A stretch of 64,000 bases of DNA from Bosea vaviloviae (GTDB lineage Bacteria; Pseudomonadota; Alphaproteobacteria; Rhizobiales; Beijerinckiaceae): contig NZ_CP017147.1 of assembly GCF_001741865.1 (NCBI RefSeq), positions 5,199,001 through 5,263,000 on the forward strand, in the 5' to 3' direction. Positions 7,581 to 17,090 of this stretch are shown here, one piece after another. The notes beneath the pieces are model-generated. The model was given only the letters and a program-made list of their open reading frames with translations. It had not been told where the DNA came from and ran no database searches. How positions within the stretch are numbered: position 1 is the stretch's first letter; every line of letters starts with the position of its first letter. Both the position numbers and the translations under genes were made by a program.

Positions 7581-8960
7581 ATGACGACGACCTCGACTCC
7601 GGTCGCGCCGAAGCGCGACATGAAGACGGCACTCAAGGAGGCCGGCTTTGCCGCCCTCGTCACCTTCGGCCTGTGCATCCCGATCATCGCCTGGGGCACA
7701 CGCCAGAACATGGAAAACGTGCTGGTGCTCGACCAGCGCTGGGAGGCCGTTGCCTGGGCGGTCGCAATCGTCTTCATCGGGCGCTTCCTGGTCGTGCTGC
7801 GCCAGCAAGGCAAGGCCGAGAGGAAGTCGCTGGTGCGCTTCCTGCCGCACGGCACCTTCGCCTTCTTCCAGCGCCACTCCGGCATCTTCTCGGCGCTGGG
7901 GCTGGGCTTCCTGATCACCTTTCCGCTTATCGCGGTCATGCTGACCGGCTGGGGCGGCGCGCTGAAATGGATCGACAATTTCGGCGTCCAGATCCTGATC
8001 TACGTCATGCTTGGCTGGGGGCTGAACATCGTCGTCGGCCTCGCCGGCCTGCTCGACCTCGGCTATGTCGCCTTCTATGCGGTCGGCGCCTATTCCTACG
8101 CGCTGCTGGCCAAGAATTTCGGCCTGTCCTTCTGGCTCCTGCTGCCGCTCTCCGGCATTCTCGCTGCCTTCTGGGGCATGCTGCTCGGCTTTCCCGTGCT
8201 ACGCCTGCGCGGCGACTATCTCGCCATCGTCACGCTCGCCTTCGGCGAGATCATCCGCCTCGTCCTGATCAACTGGGTCGATTTCTCCAACGGCTATGCC
8301 GGCATCTCCGGCATTCCGCGGCCGAGCTTCTTCGGCATCCCCTTCAATGCCAGCGATGAGGGCTTCGCAGCCGTGTTCGGGCTGGAATTCTCGCCGCTCT
8401 ACCGAACGATCTTCCTCTATTATCTGATCCTGGCGCTTGCCCTGCTGACCGCCTTCGTCTCGCTGCGTCTCAGACGATTACCGGTGGGCCGGGCCTGGGA
8501 AGCCTTGCGCGAAGATGAGATCGCCTGCCGTTCCCTCGGCATCAACACCACCAACACCAAGCTCACCGCTTTCTCGATCGGCGCCATGTTCGGCGGCTTC
8601 GCCGGCGCCTTCTTCTCGGCGCGGCAGGGCTTCATCTCACCGGAATCCTTCGTCTTCATGGAATCGGCCATCATCCTGGCGATCGTCGTGCTCGGCGGCA
8701 TGGGCTCGCTCTGGGGCTGCGCCATCGCCGCGATCGCCATGATCGGCGGCACCGAGCTGCTGCGCGAGCTCGACTGGCTGAAGGCGATCTTCGGCAATGA
8801 TTTCGACCCGACCAAATACCGCATGCTGATCTTCGGCCTGGCCATGGTGGTGATCATGATCTGGAAGCCGCGCGGACTGATCTCGACGCGCGAGCCGACG
8901 GCCTTCCTCAAGGAAAAGAAGGCGATTTCGTCCGACATGGTCCAGGAGGGCCACGGCTGA
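7581..8960 (+). CDS. livM: branched-chain amino acid ABC transporter permease LivM
   Basis: A 459-residue permease with an extended N-terminal region of about 130 residues (two or more hydrophobic segments) ahead of the core LivM domain, as in E. coli LivM. Core motifs are MLGWGLNIVVGLAGLLDLGYVAF, LRGDYLAIVTLAFGEIIR and the cytoplasmic loop GRAWEALREDEIACRSLGINT. ATG 7581 was chosen over an upstream in-frame start at 7548 that lies inside livH. The stop codon (TGA 8958-8960) overlaps the livG ATG by one base, so translation is coupled. Confidence 0.94.
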   Translation: MTTTSTPVAPKRDMKTALKEAGFAALVTFGLCIPIIAWGTRQNMENVLVLDQRWEAVAWAVAIVFIGRFLVVLRQQGKAERKSLVRFLPHGTFAFFQRHSGIFSALGLGFLITFPLIAVMLTGWGGALKWIDNFGVQILIYVMLGWGLNIVVGLAGLLDLGYVAFYAVGAYSYALLAKNFGLSFWLLLPLSGILAAFWGMLLGFPVLRLRGDYLAIVTLAFGEIIRLVLINWVDFSNGYAGISGIPRPSFFGIPFNASDEGFAAVFGLEFSPLYRTIFLYYLILALALLTAFVSLRLRRLPVGRAWEALREDEIACRSLGINTTNTKLTAFSIGAMFGGFAGAFFSARQGFISPESFVFMESAIILAIVVLGGMGSLWGCAIAAIAMIGGTELLRELDWLKAIFGNDFDPTKYRMLIFGLAMVVIMIWKPRGLISTREPTAFLKEKKAISSDMVQEGHG

Positions 8961-9795
8961 TGACGACGCCTCCGCTTCTCCAGGTCGAGCATGTCACCAT
9001 GCGCTTCGGCGGCCTCACCGCCGTCAACGACCTCTCCTTCGAGGCCCGCAAGGGCGACATCACCGCGCTGATCGGCCCCAACGGAGCCGGCAAGACCACC
9101 GTCTTCAACTGCATCACCGGCTTTTATAAGCCCACCGAAGGCTTGATGGCGCTGACGCATGACAGCGGCGCGAGCTATCTGCTCGAGCGCATGCCGGATT
9201 TCCGGATCTCCTGGAAGGCCAAGGTCGCCCGCACTTTCCAGAACATCCGCCTCTTCGGCGGCATGACCGTGCTGGAGAACCTTCTCGTCGCCCAGCACAA
9301 TCCGTTGATGATCGCCTCGGGCTTCACCTTCCTCGGCGTGCTCGGCGTCGGCAGCTACAAGGCGCGCGAGAAGGAGGCGATCGAGAAGGCCAAATTCTGG
9401 CTCGAGAAGATCAAGCTGATCGACCGCGCCGACGACCCCGCGGCCGACCTGCCTTATGGCGATCAGCGCCGCCTCGAGATCGCGCGCGCCATGTGCACCG
9501 AGCCGGTCCTGCTCTGCCTCGACGAACCGGCCGCCGGCCTCAACCCGCGCGAGAGCCATGACCTAAACGAGCTGCTGCTCTCGATCCGCAAGGATATCGG
9601 CACGGCGCTCCTGCTGATCGAGCATGACATGTCGGTGGTGATGGAGATTTCGGACCATGTTGTGGTGCTCGACTACGGCACCAAGATCGCCGACGGCACG
9701 CCAGCCGAGGTCCAGGCCGATCCTAAGGTGATCGCGGCTTATCTCGGCGTCGACGACGACGAGGTCGCGGCCGTGGAAGCAGAGGTCGGACTGTG

Positions 9796-9796
<1 letters not shown>
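8960..9796 (+). CDS. livG: branched-chain amino acid ABC transporter ATPase LivG
   Basis: A 278-residue ABC ATPase. Walker A is GPNGAGKTT (about residues 35-43), the Q-loop region ARTFQNIRLFGGMTVLENLL, signature-like YGDQRRLEIARAM (LSGGQ is replaced by LPYGDQ, as is normal in LivG), Walker B LLCLDEPAAGLNP and H-loop LLLIEHDMSVV. Hydrolyses ATP to drive import through LivHM together with LivF. It overlaps livM by one base and livF by one base (TGATG). Confidence 0.95.
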
Positions 9797-10527
<731 letters not shown>

Positions 10528-10528
10528 C

Positions 10529-10903
10529 ATGCAAGGCATCCTCTACGAAGAACCGACGGTCTGGCTGTTCCTGCTGGTCACGGTGGTGATGGGCGGCTGG
10601 CTCGCCTGGATGTCGGGCCGCGCCGTGGCCAAGGCATGGAAGCCGACTTTCCAGCTTGTGCTCTACATCCTGGTTCTCGGGCTCGCCGTGCGCTTCATCC
10701 ATTTTGCGCTGTTCGAGGCGACGCTGCTGACGCTGCACTACTACATCGTCGACACGATCGTGCTGATGGCCTTCGGCTTTGCCGGCTGGCGCTACAACCG
10801 CGCCAGGCAGATGACGACCCAATATCGCTGGCTCTTCGAACGCACCGGCCCATTCGGCTGGAAAGCGCGCGAAGGCGTGACAATCAAGGCCGAAATAGCC
10901 TGA
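10529..10903 (+). CDS. small membrane protein of the liv operon (DUF6867-like)
   Basis: A 124-residue protein with about three hydrophobic segments (residues 9-27, 37-57, 66-87) and a basic C-terminal tail (YNRARQMTTQYRWLFERTG). It begins 1 bp after livF and precedes livK, so it is surely part of the operon. I recall a protein of this kind (DUF6867) in rhizobial branched-chain transporter operons, but no function is known to me. It could be an accessory subunit of the LivHM permease; that is inference from position alone. Confidence 0.75.
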   Translation: MQGILYEEPTVWLFLLVTVVMGGWLAWMSGRAVAKAWKPTFQLVLYILVLGLAVRFIHFALFEATLLTLHYYIVDTIVLMAFGFAGWRYNRARQMTTQYRWLFERTGPFGWKAREGVTIKAEIA

Positions 10904-11032
10904 AAATGGCGACGAGCTTGACGCGTGACAGACCGTTGAAAAAGCGCAAGACTGCGTTTCACGGTAGCAGCGCGCGCCGAGACGGGCGGACCATCCAGCC
11001 CGTTCATAGTAATCACAGGGGAGTCTGATCTC

Positions 11033-12148
11033 ATGAAGAAACTGCTGTTGAGCGGTATCGCGCTCGGCGCCGTCCTCGCCTTCTCCGGCGTGGCGAATGC
11101 ACAGATCAAGTTCGGCGTCGCCGGGCCGATCACAGGCCCCAACGCCGCCTTCGGCGCCCAGCTGAAGAACGGCACCGAGCAGGCGATCGACGACATCAAC
11201 GCGGCTGGCGGCATCCTGGGCCAGAAGATCGCGCTGTCGGTCGGCGACGACGTCTCCGATCCCAAGCAGGGCGTCTCCGTCGCCAACAAGTTCGTCGGCG
11301 ACGGCGTCAAGTTCGTGATCGGCCACTTCAACTCCGGCGTCACCATGCCGGCCTCGGAAGTTTATGCCGAGAACGGCATCGCGATGATCTCGCCCTCGGC
11401 CACCAACCCGAAGATCACCGAGCGCGGTCTCTGGAACGTGTTCCGCACCTGCGGTCGCGACGACCAGCAGGGTGAGGTCGCGGCTGCCTATATCGCCAAG
11501 AACCTCAAGGGCAAGAAGATCGCCGTCGTCCACGACAAGACCACCTACGGCCAGGGCCTCGCTGACGAGACCCGCAAGGGCCTGACCAAGGCGGGCGTCA
11601 AGGACGTGCTCTATGAAGGCGTCAACGCCGGCGAGAAGGATTATTCGGCGCTGATCTCCAAGCTGAAGTCCGTCGGCGCCGACTACCTCTACTGGGGTGG
11701 CCTGCACACTGAAGGCGGCCTGATCGTCCGCCAGATGCGCGACCAGGGCCTGAAGACCGTGATGATCTCGGGCGACGGCATCACCACCGACGAGTTCGCC
11801 ACGATCGGCGGACCCGGCGTCGAAGGCACGCTGATGACCTTCCCGCCGGACCCGCAGAAGCGTCCTGAAGCCGCCGCCATCCTCAAGAAGTTCGAGGCCC
11901 GCAAGTTCAAGCCGGAGGCGTACACGCTCTACTCCTACGCCGCCGTCGAGATCCTCAAGCAGGCGGCCGAGGGCGCCAAGTCGCTCGATCCCAAGAAGGT
12001 CTCCGAGTACATGCGCTCGGGCAAGACCTTCAAGACCGTGATCGGCGACATCACCTACGACAAGAAGGGCGACATCACCCGCCCGGATTACACCGTCTAC
12101 ACCTGGAAGAAGGGCACCGACGGCAAGATCACCTATGTCGAGAATTGA
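11033..12148 (+). CDS. livK: branched-chain amino acid ABC transporter substrate-binding protein
   Basis: A 371-residue periplasmic binding protein. The Sec signal peptide is MKKLLLSGIALGAVLAFSGVANA with cleavage before QIKFGVAGPITG. The mature part has the type I periplasmic binding fold (GAQLKNGTEQAIDDINAAGGI, ISPSATNP, RTCGRDDQQG, SGDGITTDEFA). It delivers leucine/isoleucine/valine-type ligands to LivHMGF. A 129-bp gap separates it from the upstream gene and GGGGAG lies 9 bp before the ATG, so it may also have its own promoter or be processed for higher expression. A strong terminator follows. Confidence 0.94.
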   Translation: MKKLLLSGIALGAVLAFSGVANAQIKFGVAGPITGPNAAFGAQLKNGTEQAIDDINAAGGILGQKIALSVGDDVSDPKQGVSVANKFVGDGVKFVIGHFNSGVTMPASEVYAENGIAMISPSATNPKITERGLWNVFRTCGRDDQQGEVAAAYIAKNLKGKKIAVVHDKTTYGQGLADETRKGLTKAGVKDVLYEGVNAGEKDYSALISKLKSVGADYLYWGGLHTEGGLIVRQMRDQGLKTVMISGDGITTDEFATIGGPGVEGTLMTFPPDPQKRPEAAAILKKFEARKFKPEAYTLYSYAAVEILKQAAEGAKSLDPKKVSEYMRSGKTFKTVIGDITYDKKGDITRPDYTVYTWKKGTDGKITYVEN

Positions 12149-12184
12149 TCTCGACTAGCTGATCGCCGCCTGGCGTGAAACGAG

Positions 12185-12219
12185 ACCGCCCCGGAGCAAT
12201 CCGGGGCGGTTTTGTTTTT
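12185..12219 (+). terminator. rho-independent terminator of the liv operon
   Basis: A perfect 11-bp stem (ACCGCCCCGGA at 12185-12195 with its complement at 12200-12210), a GCAA tetraloop and then TTTGTTTTT. It ends the liv operon 37 bp after the livK stop. Confidence 0.93.
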
Positions 12220-12243
12220 GGAGGTGCCCGAACCATATGTCCG

Positions 12244-12366
12244 CGTCATTGCGAGGAGCGTGAGCGACGAAGCAATCCAGGAGGGCTCGCTCCACATCCC
12301 CTGGATTGCTTCGCGGAGCCTGTACTCGGGCTTGCCGAAGGCAAGACCCGGGCGCTCGTAATGACG
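12244..12366. repeat. family D CGTCATTGCGAG palindromic repeat, copy 1 with nested hairpin
   Basis: The left arm begins CGTCATTGCGAGGAGCG and AGCAATCCAG; the right arm is CTGGATTGCTTCGCGGAG, then an insertion, then GCTCGTAATGACGG. The insertion (about 12320-12353) is itself a hairpin containing GGCTTGCCGAAGGCAAGACC. Related uninterrupted copies are at 24222-24304 and 50311-50392. This type of element is widespread in rhizobial genomes. Confidence 0.8.
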
Positions 12367-12388
12367 GCGGAATCAAGCCCGCAGCTGC

Positions 12389-12943
12389 TCAGCCCAAGCG
12401 CCTGAGAAAACTCGCGAACTGCAGGAGCCCGTCCGGCCAGGGGCCATGTCCGGAATCACTGTTGAGGTGGCCGCTGTCACCGGCGTCGACGAAGGTCGCG
12501 CCCCAGGCTTCGGCCAGCGCTCTGGCCTCGTCCTGCGAACAATAGGGATCGGTCGCGCTGGCGATGACCGTGGCCGGAAAGGGCAGCGTCTCGCGCCGAT
12601 GCACGGCGAACTCGGCTTCCATATCCGGAAGGGCGCGCTTGGCGTCCTCCGACACCGGAGAGACCAGGAACGCTCCCGCGACCTCGCCGGGTTTGAGATG
12701 TTCGGCTGCGTGTGCGACCGCGCTGACGCCGGCCGAATGCGCGACCAGCACCACGGGGCGCGTGGCGGCCCGCACCGCCTCGACGATGCGCGCGGCCCAT
12801 TCCTCGCGCTGCGGCTTGAGCCAATCCGCCTGCTCGACGCGCCGCGCCGTCTTGAGCCTGGTCTCCCAGCGGCTTTGCCAATGATCAGGCCCGGACCCGG
12901 ACCAGCCGGGGATAATGAGGATGTCGGCTTCGGAGGATTTCAT
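12389..12943 (-). CDS. RBBP9/YdeN-family alpha/beta hydrolase
   Basis: A 184-residue serine hydrolase of the compact RBBP9/YdeN type. The triad is visible: S70 in the nucleophile elbow AHSAGV, D132 in ATDPYC and H159 in GDSGHLN. The N-terminal ILIIPGWSGSGPDHWQSRWE is characteristic. Substrates of bacterial members are mostly unknown. The gene begins 3 bp after the stop of the toxin gene next to it, so the three minus-strand genes 13629 to 12389 may form one transcript. Confidence 0.87.
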   Translation of the reverse strand: MKSSEADILIIPGWSGSGPDHWQSRWETRLKTARRVEQADWLKPQREEWAARIVEAVRAATRPVVLVAHSAGVSAVAHAAEHLKPGEVAGAFLVSPVSEDAKRALPDMEAEFAVHRRETLPFPATVIASATDPYCSQDEARALAEAWGATFVDAGDSGHLNSDSGHGPWPDGLLQFASFLRRLG

Positions 12944-12946
12944 CGC

Positions 12947-13351
12947 TTATAGAACCGTGACGCCTTCAGCTCGCGCAGCCGCGATCAGTTTACTGTCGAG
13001 GGTGGCGAGAGGGACCGTAAATCGTAGCGCGAGTTCGAGATAGCAGGCATCATAGCTCGTCAGGCCATGCAATGCGGCCAGCGGCATCACGGCGGATTGA
13101 ACCTCTGCGGCAGCCGCATGATGCGTCTCGACGGGAATGCGCATGATCGCGCGCCATACAGCATCGACATGGTCGGGAGTAAGGACACCCCTTCGACGTT
13201 TCGTAAGCAGAACATTCGCCACCTCAAGAGACCAGAGGCCGGGAACCAGGCCGCCGCCCCCGAGATAAGGCGCAAGCGCTGCGACAGCTCGCGGCTGCCC
13301 CTCATCGGGCGACATCGCCGCGACAACGACCGACGCATCGAAAACCGCCAT
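12947..13351 (-). CDS. VapC-family PIN-domain ribonuclease toxin
   Basis: A 134-residue PIN protein. The acidic site is complete: D5 (MAVFDASVVV), E in LWSLEVANVL, D in LTSYDACYLELA and D in LATLDSKLIAA. PIN toxins cleave RNA, often initiator tRNA or rRNA, when freed from the antitoxin. ATG 13351 overlaps the antitoxin stop by one base (TGATG), giving the usual coupled order antitoxin-toxin. Unlike the pair at 571-1164, this one appears intact. Confidence 0.88.
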   Translation of the reverse strand: MAVFDASVVVAAMSPDEGQPRAVAALAPYLGGGGLVPGLWSLEVANVLLTKRRRGVLTPDHVDAVWRAIMRIPVETHHAAAAEVQSAVMPLAALHGLTSYDACYLELALRFTVPLATLDSKLIAAARAEGVTVL

Positions 13352-13629
13352 CAACGCCGGCCTTCATCTCTCGCGGAAAGAATATCATCGACCGTGAAAC
13401 TCACGCCCTCGGCCCGCAGCATCTCCCTGACGCGCGCAAACTCGGCCATGACTTCCGCCGCCTTGGTCTCGCGCGCCTTCTGCTCGGCCATGGCGTCAAG
13501 CGGCGGATCACTGATGATGCGAGCCACCCTATGACCATGGCGCGTGATCACAATCTCCTCGCCCCGCTCGACGCGGTCGAGCAGCTCGGAGAATTTGGTC
13601 TTGGCTTCAAAGGCGCCGACGGTGATCAT
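13351..13629 (-). CDS. Phd/YefM-type antitoxin
   Basis: A 92-residue protein whose N-terminus (VGAFEAKTKFSELLDRVERG then IVITRHGHRVARI) is the classic Phd/YefM DNA-binding fold. The helical C-terminus (about 50-92) should bind the PIN toxin encoded immediately downstream. These antitoxins repress their own operon together with the toxin. A clear ATG with a short AT-rich leader precedes it. Confidence 0.88.
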   Translation of the reverse strand: MITVGAFEAKTKFSELLDRVERGEEIVITRHGHRVARIISDPPLDAMAEQKARETKAAEVMAEFARVREMLRAEGVSFTVDDILSARDEGRR

Positions 13630-13660
13630 CGGAGGAATTTAAACTGGTTGACTGGTTGAT

Positions 13661-14140
13661 TCAAGTTTCCGACGCCCAGTCGAACGTCAGTTTCTGTTGC
13701 TGCTGTAGGAACGATGGTTCGTCAGTTACGGACACTCCCAGGCGCCGTGCGCCTTCTGAAAAACCTGCGAGGGATTCCATTTCCATGGCGCCAGTTTGCA
13801 AGTGCTGTTTATTGACAACTATGGCGGTGATGAGGGGCCAGCCGAGATGATGACATTTCCATAAAATGCTATCGAGGTGCTTCGGCATCAAGCGGCGGAC
13901 CGACGACCATTCAACACTGTTTGAACTGGCAAGGTCGCCGTAGCTGATGAACTGCTTCATCCGAGCAGCTTCCCGAATGGCCGAAATCGTAGTGTCGAGC
14001 TTCAGCTTGGGCACCGCCTTTGCTGCATAGGCTTCAACATAGGCTGCGTATTCGGCGCGATCTGTAAGTCCCCGCTCTTGGTAGCGCTGAATTAGCGTCG
14101 ACAGCTGCTCCGCACTTTGAGCGGACGGATCGATTGCCAT
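13661..14140 (-). CDS. hypothetical protein downstream of purB
   Basis: A 159-residue soluble protein I cannot assign. Residues 1-60 look helical (LIQRYQERGLTDRAEYAAYVEAY), followed by FISYGDLASS (65-74) and a hydrophobic-strand core with CHHLGWPLITAIVVNK (96-111), ending LTFDWASET. The pattern ISYGDLA ... CH..GxPLxxAIVVNK recalls small proteins seen near restriction or phage genes, but that is only an impression. Codon use is less GC-rich than in purB. ATG 14140 lies 4 bp after the purB stop, so it may be read from purB transcripts. It is adjacent to the toxin-antitoxin pair. Confidence 0.6.
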   Translation of the reverse strand: MAIDPSAQSAEQLSTLIQRYQERGLTDRAEYAAYVEAYAAKAVPKLKLDTTISAIREAARMKQFISYGDLASSNSVEWSSVRRLMPKHLDSILWKCHHLGWPLITAIVVNKQHLQTGAMEMESLAGFSEGARRLGVSVTDEPSFLQQQQKLTFDWASET

Positions 14141-14144
14141 TGCA

Positions 14145-15452
14145 TCACCCCTCTCCAAACACCCGTGCGAAGATCGTGTCGACATGCTTGAAGTGATAGC
14201 CTTCGTCGAACATCGCCTCGAGTTCCGCCACTGACAGCTTCGCTGTTACCTCGGCATCCTTCTTGAGGTTGGTGAGGAAATCCTCGCCATGCTCCCAGGT
14301 GCGCATCGCGTTGCGCTGGACGAGCGAATAGCTCTCCTCGCGGCTGGCGCCGGCCTGGGTCAGGGCCAGCAGCACGCGCTGCGAATTGTGCAGGCCGCCG
14401 AGCCTGTCGAGGTTCTTGCGCATGTTCTGCGGGTAGATCAGCAGCTTGTCGACGACGCCGGTGAGGCGGGCGAGCGCGAAATCGAGCGTCACTGTGGCGT
14501 CGGGGCCGATCATGCGCTCGACCGAGGAATGCGAGATATCGCGCTCATGCCAGAGCGCGACATTCTCCAGCGCCGGCACGACCATGCCGCGCACGAGGCG
14601 GGCAAGCCCGGTCAGGTTCTCGGTCAGCACCGGGTTGCGCTTGTGCGGCATCGCCGAGGAGCCCTTCTGGCCAGGCGAGAAGAACTCCTCCGCCTCATAG
14701 ACCTCGGTGCGCTGCAAGTGGCGGATCTCGGTCGCGAGCCGCTCGACGCTGGAGGCGACGACGCCGAGCGTGGCGAAATACATCGCATGCCGGTCGCGCG
14801 GGATGACCTGGGTCGAGACCGGCTCGACACTCAGCCCCATCTTCTCCGCGACATAGGCCTCCACCGAGGGGTCGATATTGGCGAAGGTGCCGACCGCGCC
14901 CGAAATTGCGCAGGTCGCGATCTCGGCCCGGGCCGCGACCAAGCGAGCCTTGCAGCGGTCGAACTCGGCATAGGCCTGCGCCAGCTTGAGCCCGAAGGTC
15001 ACCGGCTCGGCATGGATGCCGTGCGAACGGCCGATGGTCGGCGTCAGCTTGTGCTCGAAAGCCCGGCGCTTGATCGCCGCAAGCAGCGCATCGACATCTG
15101 CGATCAGCAGGTCGGTGGCGCGCGCGAGCTGCACCGAAAGCGTCGTGTCCAAAATGTCGGAGGAGGTCATGCCCTGATGGACGAAGCGGGCTTCCGGCCC
15201 GACGATCTCGGCCAGATGCGTGAGAAACGCGATGACGTCATGCTTGGTGACGCGCTCGATCTCGTCGATGCGCGCGACATCGAAGGTCGCGTCCTTGGCC
15301 TTGGCCCAGATCGTGGCCGCAGCCTCCTTCGGCACCACGCCGAGTTCGGCGAGCTTGTCGGTGGCGTGCGCCTCGATCTCGAACCAGATCCGGAAGCGGG
15401 TCTGCGGCTCCCAGATCGCGACCATCTCGGGGCGGGAATAACGCGGGATCAT
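14145..15452 (-). CDS. purB: adenylosuccinate lyase
   Basis: A 435-residue fumarase/aspartase-superfamily enzyme. The signature loop GSSAMPHKRNP is present, with the conserved HQGMTSSDILDT (about 90-101) and GRSHGIHAEP. PurB cleaves SAICAR and adenylosuccinate, releasing fumarate, in de novo purine synthesis. The start MIPRYSRPEMVAIWEPQTRF is the normal alphaproteobacterial N-terminus. Followed closely by an unknown gene; its upstream gap contains a palindromic repeat. Confidence 0.96.
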   Translation of the reverse strand: MIPRYSRPEMVAIWEPQTRFRIWFEIEAHATDKLAELGVVPKEAAATIWAKAKDATFDVARIDEIERVTKHDVIAFLTHLAEIVGPEARFVHQGMTSSDILDTTLSVQLARATDLLIADVDALLAAIKRRAFEHKLTPTIGRSHGIHAEPVTFGLKLAQAYAEFDRCKARLVAARAEIATCAISGAVGTFANIDPSVEAYVAEKMGLSVEPVSTQVIPRDRHAMYFATLGVVASSVERLATEIRHLQRTEVYEAEEFFSPGQKGSSAMPHKRNPVLTENLTGLARLVRGMVVPALENVALWHERDISHSSVERMIGPDATVTLDFALARLTGVVDKLLIYPQNMRKNLDRLGGLHNSQRVLLALTQAGASREESYSLVQRNAMRTWEHGEDFLTNLKKDAEVTAKLSVAELEAMFDEGYHFKHVDTIFARVFGEG

Positions 15453-15476
15453 GTTCGGTCTTGCCTTCTTGCCATG

Positions 15477-15578
15477 CCGTCATGCTCGGCCCTGTGCCGA
15501 GCATCCACGTCTTGAACCGTTACGAGAATGGCAAGCGGCAAAGACGTGGATGGTCGGGACAAGCCCGACCATGACGGG
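15477..15578. repeat. family E palindromic intergenic repeat
   Basis: Outer arms CCGTCATG and CATGACGG, and inner arms ATCCACGTCTT and AAGACGTGGAT, bracket a variable centre; each half also folds locally (TGCTCGG...CCGAGCA and GTCGGGACAAGCCCGAC). It lies between rpe and purB, both on the minus strand, upstream of purB. One copy in this window. Confidence 0.75.
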
Positions 15579-15610
15579 GTGGTTCGGTTACGCGATCATC
15601 TCAGTCAATC

Positions 15611-16294
15611 TCAAACCCACTGCCCGCGCGCGGCTTCGGCCGCCTTGCGGATCGCGGAGATATTGTTGGCATAGGCGGCCGGCCCGCCCTTGAACACGGC
15701 AGAGCCGGCGACGAGGACATTCGCTCCGGCCTTTGCCGCAAGCGGCGCGGTCTCGGGACTGGCCCCGCCATCGATTTCGAGTGCGATCGGCCGTTCGCCG
15801 ATCATGGCGCGCACCCGGGCGATCTTCTCGAGCACGGAGCGGATGAAGCTCTGCCCACCGAAGCCGGGATTGACCGTCATCAGCAGGATCAAGTCGAGAT
15901 CGTCGAGCAGCGGTTCGATCGCGCTTTCATGTGTGCCGGGATTGAGCACGATGCCGGCCTGCTTGCCGTGACCCCGGATCGTCTGCAGCGTCCGGTGGGC
16001 ATGCGGCCCGGCCTCGACATGGAAGGAAATGAGATCGGCGCCCGCCTTGGCGAAGGCTTCGACATAAGGATCGACCGGCGCGATCATCAGATGCACGTCG
16101 AAGAGCTTCTTGGTGCAGGGGCGGATCGCCTTCAATACATCCGGCCCGAAGGTGATGTTGGGCACGAAATGCCCGTCCATCACATCGCAATGGATCCAGT
16201 CGGCTCCTGCCTCGTCGATCGCGCGCACTTCCTCGCCCAGTTTCGAGAAATCGGCCGAGAGGATCGATGGGGCGATGCGGATGGGAGCGCTCAT
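15611..16294 (-). CDS. rpe: ribulose-phosphate 3-epimerase
   Basis: A 227-residue TIM barrel. Family motifs in order: [16 protein letters not shown] (N-terminus), [18 protein letters not shown] with the metal ligands His and Asp, [12 protein letters not shown], and [12 protein letters not shown] carrying the second catalytic Asp. It interconverts ribulose 5-phosphate and xylulose 5-phosphate in the pentose phosphate/Calvin pathways. The ATG at 16294 gives the canonical start [10 protein letters not shown]; a longer in-frame extension to 16318 is not conserved-looking. Confidence 0.95.
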   Translation of the reverse strand: MSAPIRIAPSILSADFSKLGEEVRAIDEAGADWIHCDVMDGHFVPNITFGPDVLKAIRPCTKKLFDVHLMIAPVDPYVEAFAKAGADLISFHVEAGPHAHRTLQTIRGHGKQAGIVLNPGTHESAIEPLLDDLDLILLMTVNPGFGGQSFIRSVLEKIARVRAMIGERPIALEIDGGASPETAPLAAKAGANVLVAGSAVFKGGPAAYANNISAIRKAAEAARGQWV

Positions 16295-16348
16295 GCGCCA
16301 AGCGTTTAACGCCCGCAAGCCGGCGCCGCAATCAAATCCAGATGCTTT

Positions 16349-17026
16349 TCAACGCCGCTTCACCGGGTATGACAGCCGCCTGTCGGCCTCAGCCACTTCC
16401 TCCGCCGCCACGGCGAAGGCCGGCCGGCCGCTCAAGCGGTCAAACCAGCCGGCGAGCTCGCCATAGTCGGCCAGGGGCGGCGCGCCGAGACGCAGTGCCC
16501 ACAGCAGGGTCATGAACAGCCCGATATCGGCCACGGACAACGCCTCGCCGAGGAAGTCACGGCCGGCCAATCGCTCATTGAGCCCGCAATAATGCCGCGC
16601 GAGCTCGGCCTCGGCGATCAGCGCATCGGTCTCCTGCGCCACCCGCTTGTTGCGGTCCGCCGTCGGCGGCTCGCTGCGATGCATCAGCGGGCGCACGGCC
16701 ATGAACAGGATTTCGTCGGCGAAAAGCTCGTCCAGCCGGCAGCGCGCACGCTCCGCCGGGGTCTTGGGATAGAGCGACGGCTGCGGATAGGCTTCATCGA
16801 GATATTCGAGGATGATCGTGGAATCATAGACGACCAGCCCCTCGTCGTTCAGGATCGGCACCTGCCTTTTCGGGTTCAGCGCCAGCACTTCAGGATGCCT
16901 CGGCTCATAGCCCGCGGTCTGGCTGAAGGGCACCATGATGCGCTCGAAAGGCAGCGCCTTCTCGCGCAGTGCGATCTCGACCTTGCGGGAGAACAGGCTG
17001 AGCGGCCCGGAATAGAGCGTGATCAT
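16349..17026 (-). CDS. glutathione S-transferase family protein
   Basis: A 225-residue GST. The N-terminal thioredoxin fold has LYSGPLSLFSRKVEIALREK (Ser in the position that activates glutathione), the cis-proline motif RQVPILND and the glutathione-contacting DSTIILEYLDE. The C-terminal helical domain includes LSVADIGLF, the conserved N-capping motif. Substrate unknown. ATG 17026 is used; a longer ORF start at 17065 lacks similarity to the fold. Confidence 0.9.
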   Translation of the reverse strand: MITLYSGPLSLFSRKVEIALREKALPFERIMVPFSQTAGYEPRHPEVLALNPKRQVPILNDEGLVVYDSTIILEYLDEAYPQPSLYPKTPAERARCRLDELFADEILFMAVRPLMHRSEPPTADRNKRVAQETDALIAEAELARHYCGLNERLAGRDFLGEALSVADIGLFMTLLWALRLGAPPLADYGELAGWFDRLSGRPAFAVAAEEVAEADRRLSYPVKRR

Positions 17027-17090
17027 GACGGCGAGGCCCCGGTTGCGTTGGGGCGACCTTCGCAAAGCGGGCCGTCAGCTCGCGGCAGGA

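Noticed and set aside
10904..11032. Separate promoter before livK (TTGACG at 10918)
   Set aside because: The -35-like hexamer has no acceptable -10 at 16-18 bp, so I did not list it.
12244..12366. Possible CRISPR or tRNA-like structure after the liv terminator
   Set aside because: No regularly spaced repeats or cloverleaf; it is one copy of a palindromic repeat seen elsewhere in the window.
14289..15515. 408-codon plus-strand frame antisense to purB
   Set aside because: Antisense shadow; purB carries its signature motif on the other strand.
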